Counted from the stretch's first letter, positions 33,230 to 46,350 are shown. The stretch: DNA of 64,000 nt from Lantana camara (GCA_037501455.1 CM074857.1:98675501-98739500); one strand, 5' to 3'. Notes: generated by a model from the sequence alone, not told the origin. Made by a program: numbers and translations.

Positions 33230-34041
33230 TGATTAGCCCCCGCTCAATCTGCATCTTTGAATCTTAATCGATGGAGAGGGGAGGCCTCCCCTTTCTATCA
33301 AGTGGAAGTGAGGTCGGTTTATGATTTTGTTTTGAATATGAATATGTGTATGAATCTGAATCTGAGGTATTTGGAAGGAACACTCGCACTTGTCGAGTTA
33401 GTATGACTCTGTATGAATCTATAAAATGGGAATGGACTCTTAATCACTTAAAATTGGTTGTTTTAGACTTCGACCCTCGCCTTCTTTTAAGTATTATGGG
33501 TGCGTGTGTTAGCCCCCTCACCAGTCTTTAGGACTGACCCTCGTTGTTGTTCTCTTTCCCCTCCCCTCCCCCTTTCTTCGAGTTGCAGGTATAGGATAGA
33601 GGTTTGAGCTAGGCGACAAGTCTGCCATTGTGTCTTACTTGTGGTGTAGCTCGTGTCTACATATTTCATCGTAGTGGTTTTGTTTATGTATTTATGATCA
33701 CTTTTGGATATATACTATGTTTATGGCACTTTGTTAGACCTTGCTTTAGATTTGATATTTTTATTCTTTTGGCCCGGGATGGGCATGGAGGTATGTATAT
33801 GGCTTGTATGAGTTATTGTTGACCTGTTATGTTAATTAGCATGCTATGACCTGAATTTGATCGTTTCTGCTATTAGTTGATTTGATGCGCACTTTGTTTG
33901 AGGGTCCAGACCGCCTAGCTTTGGAGAGTTTTTGTTTGTCTCCCATTCGCTATTGCTTGGCACGTTTGTTGATTCTCTATTTCGTTACACGTGTCGGGCT
34001 CTAGTATTGGGGATGTGGTTCCCATCGTTTAGGGTGCTACA
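33230..34041 (+). repeat. Gypsy-1 3' LTR, segment C
   Basis: It resumes with the second TGATT TSD copy (33230-33234) and aligns with about 345-1247 of the 5' LTR, ending in GGGTGCTACA. No PBS follows, which confirms that this is the 3' LTR. The R-region hairpin is kept at 33522-33536, followed by a C-rich pyrimidine tract. Confidence 0.9.
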
Positions 34042-36210
34042 GACATGTTATGCAAAACTCAATTCTTTCAACCTTGGGAGATTGAGTTAGTATGTGCCCT
34101 ATAACAAGAGTTCAACGGTGTTAATTCCATAATCAGAGTAACCATCAATCATCCTTCACCCTGTCTTGTCGATGCAATTCCTCAACATCCCATGAACATA
34201 CATCTTACACCACTTGAAGAGCTTGTCTTTCCTGAACGTGTTCTCAAAGTTCTACCCATGTCTATCTTGAAGTTCATCGAGTGTTGAAACCTTCCGATTA
34301 TCCCTTGTCACTTTTGTAGGGTCCCGTAATTTGTTAAGTCTTGTATTTCCATTGTTCCTGCTAGAAATGACCTGTTCGAGCACAACTGTGAACTCAAGTT
34401 TATCCCTCGGTTGTACTCTCTCTCTTAAAATTTTCATCTTCATTTGTTGAGCTCGATCCTTCACTTCTTAATCGAAATTCTCGATCTCGTCGAAGGTTAT
34501 CTTCCTAGTGATAAGCAAATCTAATTATGGAATGTGTTCAGTGACCTTGTCTACATTCACTTTAAAGTGATTGGTTAGGATAACAACCATACTTCTTTTA
34601 TTTCCAACCTCCGGTTCAATTTCCCAAACTCCGGAATTCTTATTTTTTTTCTTATCCAACCCTTGCAACCCAAAATTCTTCTTCTTAATTCGAACATGAA
34701 TCGATCAAAAATCGCACTTGATGAATGAAGTGGAGAAGGCTTCCTATTAAGTAAACACTAAATGATGCATCGGGTTAAGATGCCAATGCATGTTAACACA
34801 TTTTTAACAATTAAAATATGCAACACGTTTGAGCAATTATATCGATTAATTATATATAAGGGAATTAAAATAGTTTAATGCGATGTATGATGCACGTGCC
34901 ATGAATGCAATATACCTATCACCGTAGTGGTAAGTTAAGCTCAACATCCTATCCTTTGTTCTCGAATTGCATGTTTGTCTGAAATACGTTGATTCTTGCT
35001 TGCCTACCCACGGTCTTCTGAATCTCCTTAATGCTCTTGCATCCGATAGTGTGTCCCTACGATCCGAGATCATTGGTTGAACCCAATCTTCTATACCCTA
35101 GCGGCTCGGTCTCTTAATTCCTTCCTAAACCGATCCCAAATTTTATCGAAACCATTACCGTGGTTGCTACCTTGATCGGAGTCTCCTTGCTTGGCTCTCT
35201 TGCTTTTCGTCTTCATAAGCTCAAAAGGGTGGTCTCCTTAACTCTATTCCAAATCGATTTTTCTTTTATCCGTAATTTGAATTGTCTCTAGTCTCCTCCT
35301 CCTCCTTGATCCCTTATTTTGATTTTAAGGAGTCTTACCCAGAACTTAATCCCTGACTTTAACTTCAGGCCAAATCATTTTGATGTAACCTTTTCACTTC
35401 GATAGCTTAATTCCTTTGAAAGTTTCCTTTTGATGACCTTCATTCGATTATCACCCAAGGACTAAATGTTACCTTGAAATCTCCTTGAAGATCCCTAGCT
35501 CGCTTGTCCTCTCGAACCTTAACTCTAGCACATTCAAGATGTCCCTTTCTATGTTTTCACACCGACCAATCCTTTGACACTCTGGTAATTGGTTCCATAT
35601 TGTGGCGTAGGTGCATGCAACTCTATGGGTTGGAAACATCACATACCCTTCGATACCTCATCGACCTCTACCTTCTCCAACTACGTGGCTTGGGTTCCCA
35701 CGATATACACTTTGACCATCCTCTAGTTAGGATAAAATTTAAAATTTTTTTCGTGGATCAGGTCTTCTATCTCGAACTTTAGCTTCTAACTTATAGCCTT
35801 GTTATAAAAAGGTTACTAACACTCTAATACTTCTCTTTGCCCCGGTGCATTCCTTAAATCATCCATATTTAAAAGGGAGAGCTCGTAGTATATTGTTTTT
35901 GTTGTGAAGATTGGCCGTGGTTTGATGTGGTCGTAGCAACCGATAAATCACAACCTAACTCAAATATAAATGCATGCCAGTTAGTGAATGCATATGTCAC
36001 ACAATTAACACCAAAAACACATATTTGATACAAAATGCAACCCATACTACAATAAAATTTAAAATTAAACACAATCAACAACATAATTTTCATCAAATTT
36101 CAACAATTAATCTACATGATCGATGTAAATGCACACATTACCAATTAGTTCCTATGTCGTTCGACCTAGACTTGACACAACACGATACTAGAGCGCCGGT
36201 TTTGCAACCT
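34042..36210 (-). other. Element 6 internal region, no recognisable gene
   Basis: 2.2 kb that should include gag of a minus-strand element. The conserved leader block lies at 36151-36200. No gag, zinc knuckle or protease motif can be read on either strand. The open frames at 34252-34464 and 34846-35073 (minus) and 35504-35782 (plus) are short and unrecognised. It is either very old gag sequence or a non-coding spacer. Confidence 0.5.
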
Positions 36211-36225
36211 GGGGCTCAGATACCA
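36211..36225 (-). other. Element 6 primer-binding site
   Basis: On the minus strand it reads TGGTATCTGAGCCCC, one mismatch from the usual tRNA-iMet site, 8 bases from the LTR edge. Confidence 0.75.
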
Positions 36226-36233
36226 CTTTAGAA

Positions 36234-37861
36234 TGTAACACCCGTGACGTCAAGCACCACATCCCCCGCACCATGAGTCTAATCCACATATGAATTGGGT
36301 AGTCCATACATGAATTGGACTCACAGCGAACGGTTGACAAAGAAAAGACATTCCTAGCCAGGTAGATTCTAACCCTATACCAATCAATCAGTGAATTGAA
36401 ATATGCGGTGCGGAAGCGATAACACCAAATATAAAATCACAATTTAAATATAAATTAACATGTAACCTAACAACGGGTTTAACTAAGCATGTATCCTGTC
36501 TGGATTCAATATCCATCAATAAAAATTTGGTTCTCAGGCCCAAACAATAAACCAATACAATAAAATAATACAACTAAGTCATTACAAAATGTAAGTATGC
36601 AATGGAGTGTAGTGAGACTCGAATAACAACACTAAGATATGACTCCCACCTCGCAAAACCTGTAATAAACTGAAGAGGTGGAAAGAGGGGTTAGTCTCTA
36701 GAAGACTGAGTGAGCAAGAGCTGTACATATACATATAACGTACACATGCAAGCCATAAATCTTGAGCAAGGTTTTTAGTGAAGTTAGTTCCCGCGAAGGG
36801 CATGGAAACAAAGATCAATGCTCGAACTTTAAGACTATTTCACTTCACAAACATTTTCATTTCCAATTTAAGTGATCAATAGCTAGACGAGTGAGTGTGC
36901 ACAATTCTCCAACCAAAACTCCGACTATGTACAATCATTACGCTACAATTATTGAAAACGTGTTCATGCAATTTAATTAATTGTTCAATCATTCATTACG
37001 TTCATTAGAATTCAATAACAGTCAATCAGTCTAACCAACTTCCCCCTGGATAATGGTCAGGCCTGCAGATCGGAACCATCCAATCAGTATAATTTGAGAT
37101 GGGGGCTCATGACTCCTACCCGCTCCTTCAATTGGGTTACCACTGGCTCAAGAATAACTCACCTCCCAGTCTTCTCGGTTGCATGAGAGACTCTCAAGGG
37201 TACAATGTGCAAAGGTTATTGCTGACAGCCTGATGCTATTTCAGTCACCAATCCCATGTTTTCCTAGGCCCACAATACAGTAAAGTGCAATTCTCGCCAA
37301 AATAGTCAAGTTTAGTAAGGCATTTCTTTAATTATTGAAAACGGTTCATTTTATTGAAAACATTTACTCGATGATTACTTCAAAAACAATATAGATATAC
37401 AACAGATTTTTGGCTAAAATGTTCACATAAGGGTTCTAGGGTTTCAATACATAACTATAACAAAAACACCCTCACCTGGAACACGACGAGGCATGAACAC
37501 AAGCTATACCGATGTCAACTCGATCAAGATATCTCCATCCCAGAGTAGAACTGTACAAGAAGGGAAATGAGGTGTACTCATAAGATACGACTCAATATGA
37601 GACCAAGTAGGACGCACGACATTGATATGAAATGAGGTGAGTGATAAGGAACGATATGCTATACGTACGGGAATTATAGGATGATATGATATGTCGTGAA
37701 AGTGTTAATGTGTACAATTAATGTCTCACATGACCATTAGATATACAATTTAGGTGTACGTGTGATTCATGGTCAATCGTAGCATGCTTGAAGGCAAAAC
37801 ATCAATTAAGCAATTAACACATCCATAAACGTTACTTAAGCACGAATTCTACCCCGTACAT
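36234..37861 (-). repeat. Element 6 5' LTR
   Basis: On the plus strand it starts TGTAACACCCG. The right end at 37861 (CCGTACA) is set by the next LTR start at 37862 and is uncertain. On the minus strand, a TATA-like stretch (36725-36737) precedes a hairpin with AGTCT/AGACT arms (36693-36707), then a pyrimidine tract. No second copy lies in the window. Confidence 0.6.
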
Positions 37862-37933
37862 GTAGCACCCCTTACCAAAGCCCAATCTACATACGAGATG
37901 GGAAACCCATACATGAACCAAGCAGAGGCGAAC

Positions 37934-40927
37934 TGTGACGGCCCGCTTCTCGATTGAAGGTAAGTTTCGATACGTGAGCGCTCGATCTACCCCTTTTTGT
38001 ATTTTAATTCTTGTAAATATATGCCTTAATTGATCTCGTATGTGTGATATCAACGGATTTGAATTATAAATTTAATGACGAGTTCATGAGCGCTTGAATT
38101 ATCCAAATCGAAGATCGAACGAAGAAGTTATGGCCGATTTACGAAAGCAAATGGAAAAGTCAACATTTTGGGCCAAATCCATTGACCACGACCCAATTTC
38201 AAACCCAATTGAGCTATATCCTATTTGTTTGACCCACTCCATGACCCGCATTCTACCCTAATCTCTGACTCAATTTCAGATTTTGACCCAGTAACTTAAA
38301 CGTTGTTTTGCAAGAGAAATTCAGATTTCCTGAATTAAGCCTAAGACTAACGTTCAAAAACCTCTCCATCTTCTTTATTCTCTCTCAACCTCCATTAAAG
38401 AACCAATCTCCATGGATTAAAGCTTCAAGGATTCAAGACTTCATCTTCTCCACCTCGTTTCTCAAGCTTGAAGGTAAGTTTTGGTGTGATTATTTGGGTT
38501 ATGCTTTGAGCTTGAAGTTCTTGGTAGAAGCATGAACTAGGGTTCGATATTTATAATTTTAATCCATGATTTAATTGCAAATTCGTGTTCTAAGTATGCT
38601 AATTGAACTTTAGAAGTATTTTTAGGTTGCATTCTTGCTATTCTCTTTACTTTACTATTTTAGAGTTTTGAAGGTTGAAGAAATTCTTGCATGTCTAATA
38701 TGTATTTGATTTCATACAAGTTTGATGATTTAGCATGATTATGTTTGAGTTTTTATGAAGTTTAGAATCAATTTTAGTCGAATTCTGGCTAGGATTAGAA
38801 ATTCACCATTGAAGAGTATGCTTGAACTTCGAAGCTTTGATATATGAATGAAATTCTTGCCTTAGGTGTTATTTCTTAAATTTTATGCTTATCATATGTT
38901 CTTATATGATCTATGAATGCTCTATAATGCTTATTTGAGGATTTGGAAGCTTAATTTCAAGTTTTGGGATGTTTTGAACTCATCCCCGTCGAGTTTCAAC
39001 TTGTTTTCGCATTTTTTTCAGTTCTGTACCAAATCAACGGGGGTGGATTTTTGCATTGTAAAAATCCATGGTCATGGATTAAGGGCAGTAGCATCTGGAC
39101 CAAATCTACGGGGGTGGTTTTTTGTGAAGGAAAAATCAAATCCATGATCGTGGATTGTCCCCAGCCTTGTTTTCTTGATTCGTTTCACTTTTTTTGCCTC
39201 TCGGTTGTTCTTTCCTTATTTTTATTATGTCTCTAATGTATTATGACCTCGTTATATGTTGTGAAATCTCATGCATACCTTATATTATGATCTTTGTACC
39301 TCAATCATGCTTAAGTTGTCTTAATTGACTAAGTTAGGCGTTTAATTAAATTGTGTGACTTCCTACGTGACTTGTGACCATGCTATGCTATATTTGTTCA
39401 AGATTGAGCATCACATTTCATTAAGAGCATGATATGACTCCATATGCATGCATAACTCTCATGACTGATTTGTTACTTAAGTCGTGCGTCGTTATTTGGT
39501 TGAGTCAAGTCTTAATTGTGAGTTGTGGTCGTGTTGGGTTGCTAGGTGTTGAGTCTCAGGACGAGGAGACCTGACCGTGGGTTGTGTTCATTGTGTTGGT
39601 CGAAGCTCTAAGTAAGGTGAGGTTATTACTATCCTTTTTAGTTGCAGACACACCGTAAGACCTTTACATTATTGGTTTTCAAATATTCCCTTTTTGCAAA
39701 AGTATGTATAGGCTTACTATGCCATTTTGAGAGCTTGGCTCATTCGTATTAGGTACTTGTATTTCTAATCAAAACCCTTGCGAAGTATGAAAACGATTTG
39801 GTATTAGGGATATGTACCCACATTGGATTTTAAATTATGATATGTATATGTAAGTAAGTTGTAGCGAGATTATTATGCATGTGTGGTTCCATGAGGACGT
39901 TTGTGGACATATTGAGCTCACGGGATTGATAGAGTGGGAACGTCGGGAAAGCATCGGGCCTAAAGGCTAACCCTCACTCGCTCCCACCCTTTTGAGAAGT
40001 CGGATCACCGATGGAGGTATTGGTGTAATGTCTTCTTGAGCCGGTTGGATGAATCCTTCGAATGGATGACTCTTTCCGAAGGTTACGTAGGGCTTCAAAA
40101 CCCCGTAACATATATGTGTGGATAGTTGGGCCATACACCCTCTATCAAAAGGAGCTAGGTGGGATTGTTTGAAAGTTTGATGTTTTATGTTGTGGAATTG
40201 GTAGTTGGGTGCTCGTTTCTCGCTGAGCATTTTGATTATGTTAGTTCGTAGAACCGTTCTTTTATTAAACCTTGCATTGATTTCTAAACTACGGACCCGA
40301 ACACCTTTGTATAGCATGCATTATACCCCTTGTATTTATATACGTATTTAGCCCTCACCGGTTCATTTGAGCTGACCTCTTTTATCTTTGTGTCGTCTGT
40401 GGGTTTTGAGTTCATGCTAGGCGGTAGTTGAGTCTGTGGGTTCCTCGTGTCAAGTCTAGCATGCGCTTTTATTTGTGCTTTTGTTTAGCACACTCTTGTG
40501 ATGTTGTTGGTTTTGGATACTCTTGTTATGGATTCTTATGATGTATTTTCGGATTATGTTAGGAAGACCGTGTTGGTCACTTAGGATGGATTTACTTATT
40601 CGTATTTTGGGAATTATGTGTTGGACCGTGACGGTCACTTAAGTGTTGATATGAATATGTTGCGCTTGTGAATCATAAAGCTTGATAGAATTATTACTTA
40701 TGTTATCTCTTGGTTTTCCATGCTTGTATGGAATTTTATATCTCATATTTTGGAATGCTTCCGCGTTGTTGCCTTGTTGTTGTGGAGTTGTTTTAGAACC
40801 GCCTAGCTAGAATGTCCGTCCATCACCACTTGCTTCGTGTACGGCGCGTATATGGAAGACCATTTCATATACTAGTCGAACTGGTAGCGTGGGATAGGAT
40901 GTGATAGCCCTCTTTTAGGGCATTTCA
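37934..40927 (+). repeat. Gypsy-2 5' LTR
   Basis: 2994 bp, TGTGACGGCCCG to GGGCATTTCA, where the normal end is GGGCGTTACA. It contains about 580 bp (38630-39205) missing from the 3' LTR and lacks about 165 bp that the 3' LTR has near 59785-59975. In the unique part, two copies of an ACGGGGGTGG-centred repeat lie at about 39020-39125. TATTTATATACG near 40332 precedes the CCCTCACC R-region block. Confidence 0.9.
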
Positions 40928-40938
40928 CCCTATTTGGT

Positions 40939-40951
40939 TGGTCTCTGAGCC
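40939..40951 (+). other. Gypsy-2 primer-binding site, mutated
   Basis: TGGTCTCTGAGCC differs at two positions from TGGTATCAGAGCC. The conserved leader block follows at 40968-41009. Confidence 0.7.
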
Positions 40952-41174
40952 GAAGGTTCAAAACCGGGCTCTTGAGTCGTTTCGAGTAGTCTAGGTCGTA
41001 CGGCATAGGGACAATGTCCTTTCGTGTTTATTTATTTTGCTTTTGCATATGACTACATGTTATTTGTATCTTGTTAGTTATTGCTTTTATTATATGTAAT
41101 TGCATTTCTTACATGATATTATGTGACATGAGCATATGACTAACCAACATGCATACATGATTGAATTATGTAGG

Positions 41175-42350
41175 ATTCCTCCACGTCGTCGTGATCGCTC
41201 TCCGGCTTGCCAAAATGAGCAAGATCCACCGAGGAATAATCAAAATCCCCCTTCACCACCGCCTCTACCTAACGCACGGATCTTATGGCTCTTATGACTC
41301 AGTTTGTGCAAGCCGTTAATGCACAACAAGCCGCTCAACAAGCTGCGCAAGCACCTCCGCCACCACCGGCTCCGGTTTAGAGTGTTTATGATCGGTTTAG
41401 TAGTCTTCGTCCACCTATATTTCCAGGCACCACAGATGACATGAAAGTGGAGTATTGGATTACAACCATTGAGAGGATCTTCCGAGTTGTTACTTGCACC
41501 GAAATGGAGAAGGCTTTGTGTGCTATTGATCTCCTTAGTGATGAGGCTTATAATTGGTGGCGTAGCACCATATCCCGTCTTGGGGTTGGTGAGGATAACG
41601 TGACATGGGAGATATTTGCCAGAGAGTTTTGGGCACACTACATACCGAAACAAGCAAGGAAGCGCCGTGAAAGGGAGTTCACCAATTTGGAGCAAGGGTC
41701 GATGTCCGTAACCGAGTACATAGCTAAGTTTAACCGTTTGGCTCCATATGCACCGCATATTACGGATGATGAAGTGAGGAAATCGGAAAAGTTTGTTAAG
41801 GCTCTTCGAGGTGACATAGCAAAATCAATGGTTTCAGTTGAAATTATCGATTGGACTACCGCTACGCCTATGGCATTGAGGGTTGAAGTAGAGAACCAAA
41901 GAATCCGAGATAAGGAAGTTAATTCGGGCCCCGAAACCGGTTCAAAGGTTGGGTACAAGAGGGCAACCCCATATTCTCCATCATTTCGCTCTCCGCAAGC
42001 TCAAAAAGGACGCCCTATGGACAAAAAGGGCAAGGACAAGGTTTCTACTTCTAAGTTTCCGGCCTCTCAAGCCACAAAAGGCCGAGACCCTTGTGAGCAT
42101 TGTGGCGGTACTAGTCACAGCGAGGATAATTGTTGGAAGCATCACAAGAAGTACTTCAATTGTGGGAGTTCGGAACATTTTGCTCGAGATTGTGATCAAA
42201 ATAAGACACCACGTTCGGCTAAGGATGCTAGACCCGTTGCACATGCTCGCGCTTATGCACTTGATGGCGAGCAAGAGGATGCCGAGATTGACCCTACCGC
42301 GGTTGTAGAAGGTACGATCCACATACATGATACCCATACATACATTATAT
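41175..42350 (+). pseudogene. gag: Gypsy-2 gag
   Basis: The expected PPRRRDR start has ATT (41175-41177) in place of ATG. A frame change before 41294 and a stop near 41380 follow. From 41441 a 300-residue segment is open, with the gag domain (EYWITTIERIF, AYNWWRS, REFWAHYIPKQARKRR, EYIAKFNRLAPYA) and a cysteine cluster CEHCGGTSHSEDNC plus CFNCGSSEHFARDC-like NCGSSEHFARDC. The second knuckle has lost its first Cys context (YFNCG). It ends at the AEIDPTAVVEGT junction. Confidence 0.88.
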
Positions 42351-42985
42351 GATCCCGGTGCTTCTCATTCGTATTACTCCTATTATTGTTGCTATGTTGA
42401 ATTTGCCTATTGCGAGTGATTCTATACTTTATATTGTATGTTCTCCTTTGGGTGGTGGTATAATTAGAACTGATTGCTTGTATCATAATTGTCCGGTGAG
42501 TATTGAGGGACACGTCTACCCGGCGAACTTGATTGCTATTCCGATGAAGAAGTACGATGTGATTCTAGGCATGGATTGGCTATTTGCACATCAGGCGAAG
42601 ATGGACTGTTTTGCGAAGAAGGTTGAGTTGGGTACCGGTGTTATTATGGGTTCGGGTGTTCATGGGAGTCCGTTTGTTTGTTTGTTGCAAGCAAAGAAGC
42701 TTATTCGAGATGGAGCTACTGGGTATGTAGCTTATGTGTTGAACCGGCCTAAAGATCAAATTAAGCTCGAAGAGACGAAAGTGGCAAATAAGTTCCCTGA
42801 TGTCTTTCCGGAGAGTTTAGGGACTTCGCCACCGGAAAAAGAAATTGAGTTCGTGATTGATCAATTCCAAGAGGCCGAGCTGTTTTTGAAGACTCCGTAT
42901 AGAATGGCTCCCGCCGAACTCAATGAACTCAAAACTCAACTTGACGAGTTATTGGCGTGTGGGTTTATACGGTCGAGCACTTCGC
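42351..42985 (+). pseudogene. pol: Gypsy-2 protease and RT linker
   Basis: The active-site block reads YDPGASHS. The usual second residue, Ser or Thr, is Pro, and frameshifts occur on both sides. 42349-43065 then encodes the rest of the protease (YDVILGMDWL), the FPDVFPESL linker and the start of RT ([21 protein letters not shown]). Confidence 0.85.
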
Positions 42986-44020
42986 CTTGGGGGTGCCCCG
43001 GTGTTGTTCGTGAAGAAGAAGGACGGGACACTTCGTATGTGCATAGACTTTCGGGAGTTGAATAGGATGACGGTGAAGAACAAGTATCCCTTTCCGCACA
43101 TCGAAGACTTGTTCGATTTGTTGCAAGGTTCGAAGGTATATTTGAAGCTCGATCTCCAGAAGGGTTATTACCAATTACGGATTAAGGAGTCGGATATACC
43201 GAAGACGGGCTTTAACACGAGATACAGACACTTTGAGTTTGTTGTGATGCCCTTCAGACTTACGAATGCACCTGCCGCTTTTATGGATTTAATGCACCAG
43301 GTTTTCAAGGAATTCTTTGATAAGTTTGTGGTCATTTTCATTGATGACATCTTGGTTTTCTCTAAGTCGGTTGAGGATCACGCTCTACATCTTCGTTTGG
43401 TACTTGAGAAGCTTCATGAGCACAAGTTATATGCTAAGTTTAGCAAATGTGATTTTTGGATTGATCGGGTATCATTCTTGGGACACATTATTTTCGGTGA
43501 TGGGATTTCAGTGGATCCTTCTAAGATTGAAACCATTTCTCTTTGGGAGCAACCGAAGAATATGTCGGAAGTAAGGAGTTTTCTCGGCTTAGCGGGTTAT
43601 TACCACCGATTTGTAAAGGATTCTTCTAAGATCGCAGCACCTCTCACTCGCTTAACGAAGAAGGAAGCGAAGTTTGTGTGGGATGAAGCTTGTGAAGAAA
43701 GATTCCGTGTGCTTAAGGAGAAATTTACAACGGCTCCTGTGTTGACCTTACCGGAAGGATCAGATGGATTTTCAGTTTTTACTGATGCATCCAAGGAAGG
43801 ATTGGGATGTGTGCTTATGGAGAATGGTCGAGTGATTGCTTATGCTTCGAGAAAGTTGAAAGAGCACGAGCAAAATTACCCCAACACACGATCTTGAATT
43901 GGCTGCGGTGATATTTCCCTTAGCAAAATGGCGACACTATCTTTATGGAATTAAGTTTGAGGTATTCACCGATCACAAGAGTCTCCATTATTTGTTCACA
44001 CAAAAGGATCTAAACATGAG
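42986..44020 (+). pseudogene. pol: Gypsy-2 reverse transcriptase and RNase H (5' part)
   Basis: An extra G in the run near 42990 moves the frame. The next segment (to 43897) has [32 protein letters not shown], the catalytic [10 protein letters not shown] with both Asp kept, and the tether [13 protein letters not shown]. RNase H begins at [14 protein letters not shown]. An extra C near 43883 shifts the frame; the reading then continues as HDLELAAV and [11 protein letters not shown] to the solo-LTR insertion. Confidence 0.9.
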
Positions 44021-45100
44021 ATAATGCCGGTGTAACAGCCCAAAACAGGGCCTGGATGAAAACAGTAAGTTAAGGGCATTGGTAAAGCGTTTATAAACCG
44101 TGATCCAACTTTTTGAATCATCATGCATTGCATTCTTACATGAACTTTGTGCTCGTATATGATCTGACATGTTTTAAGGGGGAATTCTTGACCTTTGATA
44201 CAATTTACTATTCATAACCCGAGCCTACCTTGTTCATATTGCTACTCGAACCCTAGAGGTTCATCACACATGTTTCCCAATCGTTTGAACTTGTTTCCCA
44301 AGCTCAGAAATTCTTTCTTGAACCATAAGGGTATTTTTGGAACTTACCGACCAAAGTTACTATTCATCAGGAAATGAGCTTTTGATTCTGATACCTTTCC
44401 TACCCAAGTTTACAGTCGAATCGATCCTTGAGTCGAGACGAGTCTTTTGAAATCATTCTTGGCTTGGAAATCTATTCCGGAACTTTGTTTTATTGAAAAT
44501 GTTTTCGAAAACCCTAGTTCACTATTCCTTCTAAGAACGGTTTTCATTCGGAAAATGTTTTCTCTTCAGATTTGCATTACTTGAGCTATTTCAAGATTTT
44601 TGAAATGTTTTACAACTCTTGATTCAAACCGTAGCTTGAAATTTTGAAGCGTACGTTCATACGTGAGGATTCACTATTCATTCTACGTTTTCAACTTTTT
44701 AACGGTAAAACGTTTTACAGTCAATTTTGGACTCAAAACGCTTCTCGATTTATTTCTTGACTTTTGGAAACAATCCGGACTTGAAAATCATTCTAGAAAG
44801 TCGTTTTTCACTCATGTTGAGTTTCGAGCTCAAAACTTTTATTCACTAAAACTAATGTATCTTTCAAACGGTAAATCCGATTTCGACGAATGAATATGCG
44901 TTTCGAAGATAATTTTCTTGCCGTCGGAATGGTTAAACTTACAGCCACTTATCCTCGAGTCTTGGGCAACAAAATTACAGAAATACCCCCAGCAGCCCCA
45001 TTTTTAGCTTCGTATGCCTACAGCTTCCAAGAGAAGCTATTCCATTTTGCTCTCATACCCTTCTCTACATTTTATTTCCAAGGTGAGGGGCTTCTCTTCA

Positions 45101-45113
45101 ACTATAAATAGAG
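45101..45113 (+). promoter_or_regulatory. TATA box of the solo LTR
   Basis: CTATAAATAGAGG is a strong plant TATA context, followed about 45 bp later by a CT-rich stretch (45155-45200). The promoter call rests on sequence only. Confidence 0.5.
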
Positions 45114-45615
45114 GCCAAGAGGCATTTCATTCCTTGCTCAATGTTGTGTTAGCAACACCCTTTCTCTCCCTCTCCTCCCCCTCTTGCCGTCGGCCTCCCC
45201 CCCATTAGAGCTAGGTTTGTTTTATTTTTATGCTTTAGTTTATGTTATGTTTTAGTTTAGTTTATGTTTTTATGTTATGGTATGTTTATATTATGTTTAG
45301 GTTGGGTCTTAGGGTCTTCCCTAAGCCATATAGGATTTTATTTTATGCATTTATTATATAGTTTTCATGATATGTTTGAATGTATGTTTATATGTTTTAA
45401 TTGTTTAGTATATGCTTGAATATGTTATGAATTGCTCTAGTATATGCTATGATCATGTGATATGATTGTTATATTATGAGAATTGATGCATGATTATGGA
45501 ATTTGAATTATGTTCATGCATGCTAGCTAATGGAATAGTGATTTACAATTAATTATGTCACAACTTGTTACATGTTGATATGGAATTAAATTGTTACATG
45601 CCTAAAGGTTCATGA

Positions 45616-45648
45616 CATATGATATGATATGATATGATATGATATATG
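45616..45648 (+). repeat. ATATG pentanucleotide microsatellite
   Basis: About five tandem ATATG units next to the Copia-3 insertion point. Confidence 0.85.
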
Positions 45649-46350
45649 TTGTTGTTGGAGAACAGGAATCAGAAAGCAGCGGAAATTTAAAAATTTTCCA
45701 ACAAAAGGATCTTGGACTAGCAATCGTGTATCCAAATTCGTAGAGATCAAGAAACTCACTTGGGTAGTAGCTTTCTTGACACGTTTTGAGCCGCCCTCAA
45801 ACGCGTTTCATGCGGTAATAGCAACCCGTTCCTCGAAAGTTTCTTTCTACTTCAGAATCCATTGTAGGGATAACAATCCACACCAACCTAGATTCAAATC
45901 ATGTTAGGGAAGTTCTTAACAATATAACATAAAGAAAGAAACATGAAACGAGAAAAGCATGATTGAAACTCCCTTCGAAAACCAGTTTTGCGAAAGTAGA
46001 AAACTGCCAGTCACAAAACCCACGTGAAAAAATTCATCCTTCAGGATATGGACGAACAGTTTTCGCCATCTTCTTTGGTTTGATTTTTTCATTCGTTTAA
46101 TGTTGGGTTCAGAATCGTTTCATCATCCCTTCTGATCGTTTTGCTTGATCCCCACTTTTTGGTAAAGCTCGAATCTTCAAAACTTCTAACTTGAAGCTCT
46201 CTAGAGATAGTCCACCAACTTGGCTACAATCTAACTAGTAAGGATGCTAGTTCTCTAGTTAGTGTTTAGGCTTAACCTAGGGTTTCGTATATCTTGGAGA
46301 AAGGATGGTGTTCAACACATGAACCAAAAGAATTCTCTATTAGCTCTAAG

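Larger units (their letters stand above)
1..34041 (+). mobile_element. Gypsy-1: old Ty3/Gypsy chromovirus-like element, 5' end outside window
   Basis: The parts in order are a partial 5' LTR (1-1247), initiator tRNA-Met PBS (1256-1270), broken gag (1457-2640), broken pol (12730-14266), polypurine tract and 3' LTR (14282-14654, 21839-23511 and 33230-34041). Copia-1, an Athila-type element and Copia-2 interrupt it. The two LTR copies align from positions 1 and about 23155 onward; over 350 bp near their ends I count roughly 10% differences, which makes this the oldest well-delimited element here. The base after its right end is 34042 (GACAT is the candidate TSD); the matching left copy lies outside the window. 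Confidence 0.9.
34042..37861 (-). mobile_element. Element 6: minus-strand Gypsy-like element, partial
   Basis: A PBS at 36211-36225 and an LTR at 36234-37861 read on the minus strand, with internal sequence running left to 34042, where Gypsy-1 is inserted. The leader block next to the PBS matches those of Gypsy-1 and Gypsy-2, so it is probably of the same broad clade. The rest lies beyond Gypsy-1, outside the window. Confidence 0.7.

Noticed and set aside
41240..42513. Several minus-strand open frames opposite Gypsy-2 gag
   Set aside because: The plus strand encodes recognisable gag motifs; the minus frames have none.
44663..45208. Three short open frames before and after the solo-LTR TATA box
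   Set aside because: No recognisable domains; they overlap each other in different frames within U3/R sequence.
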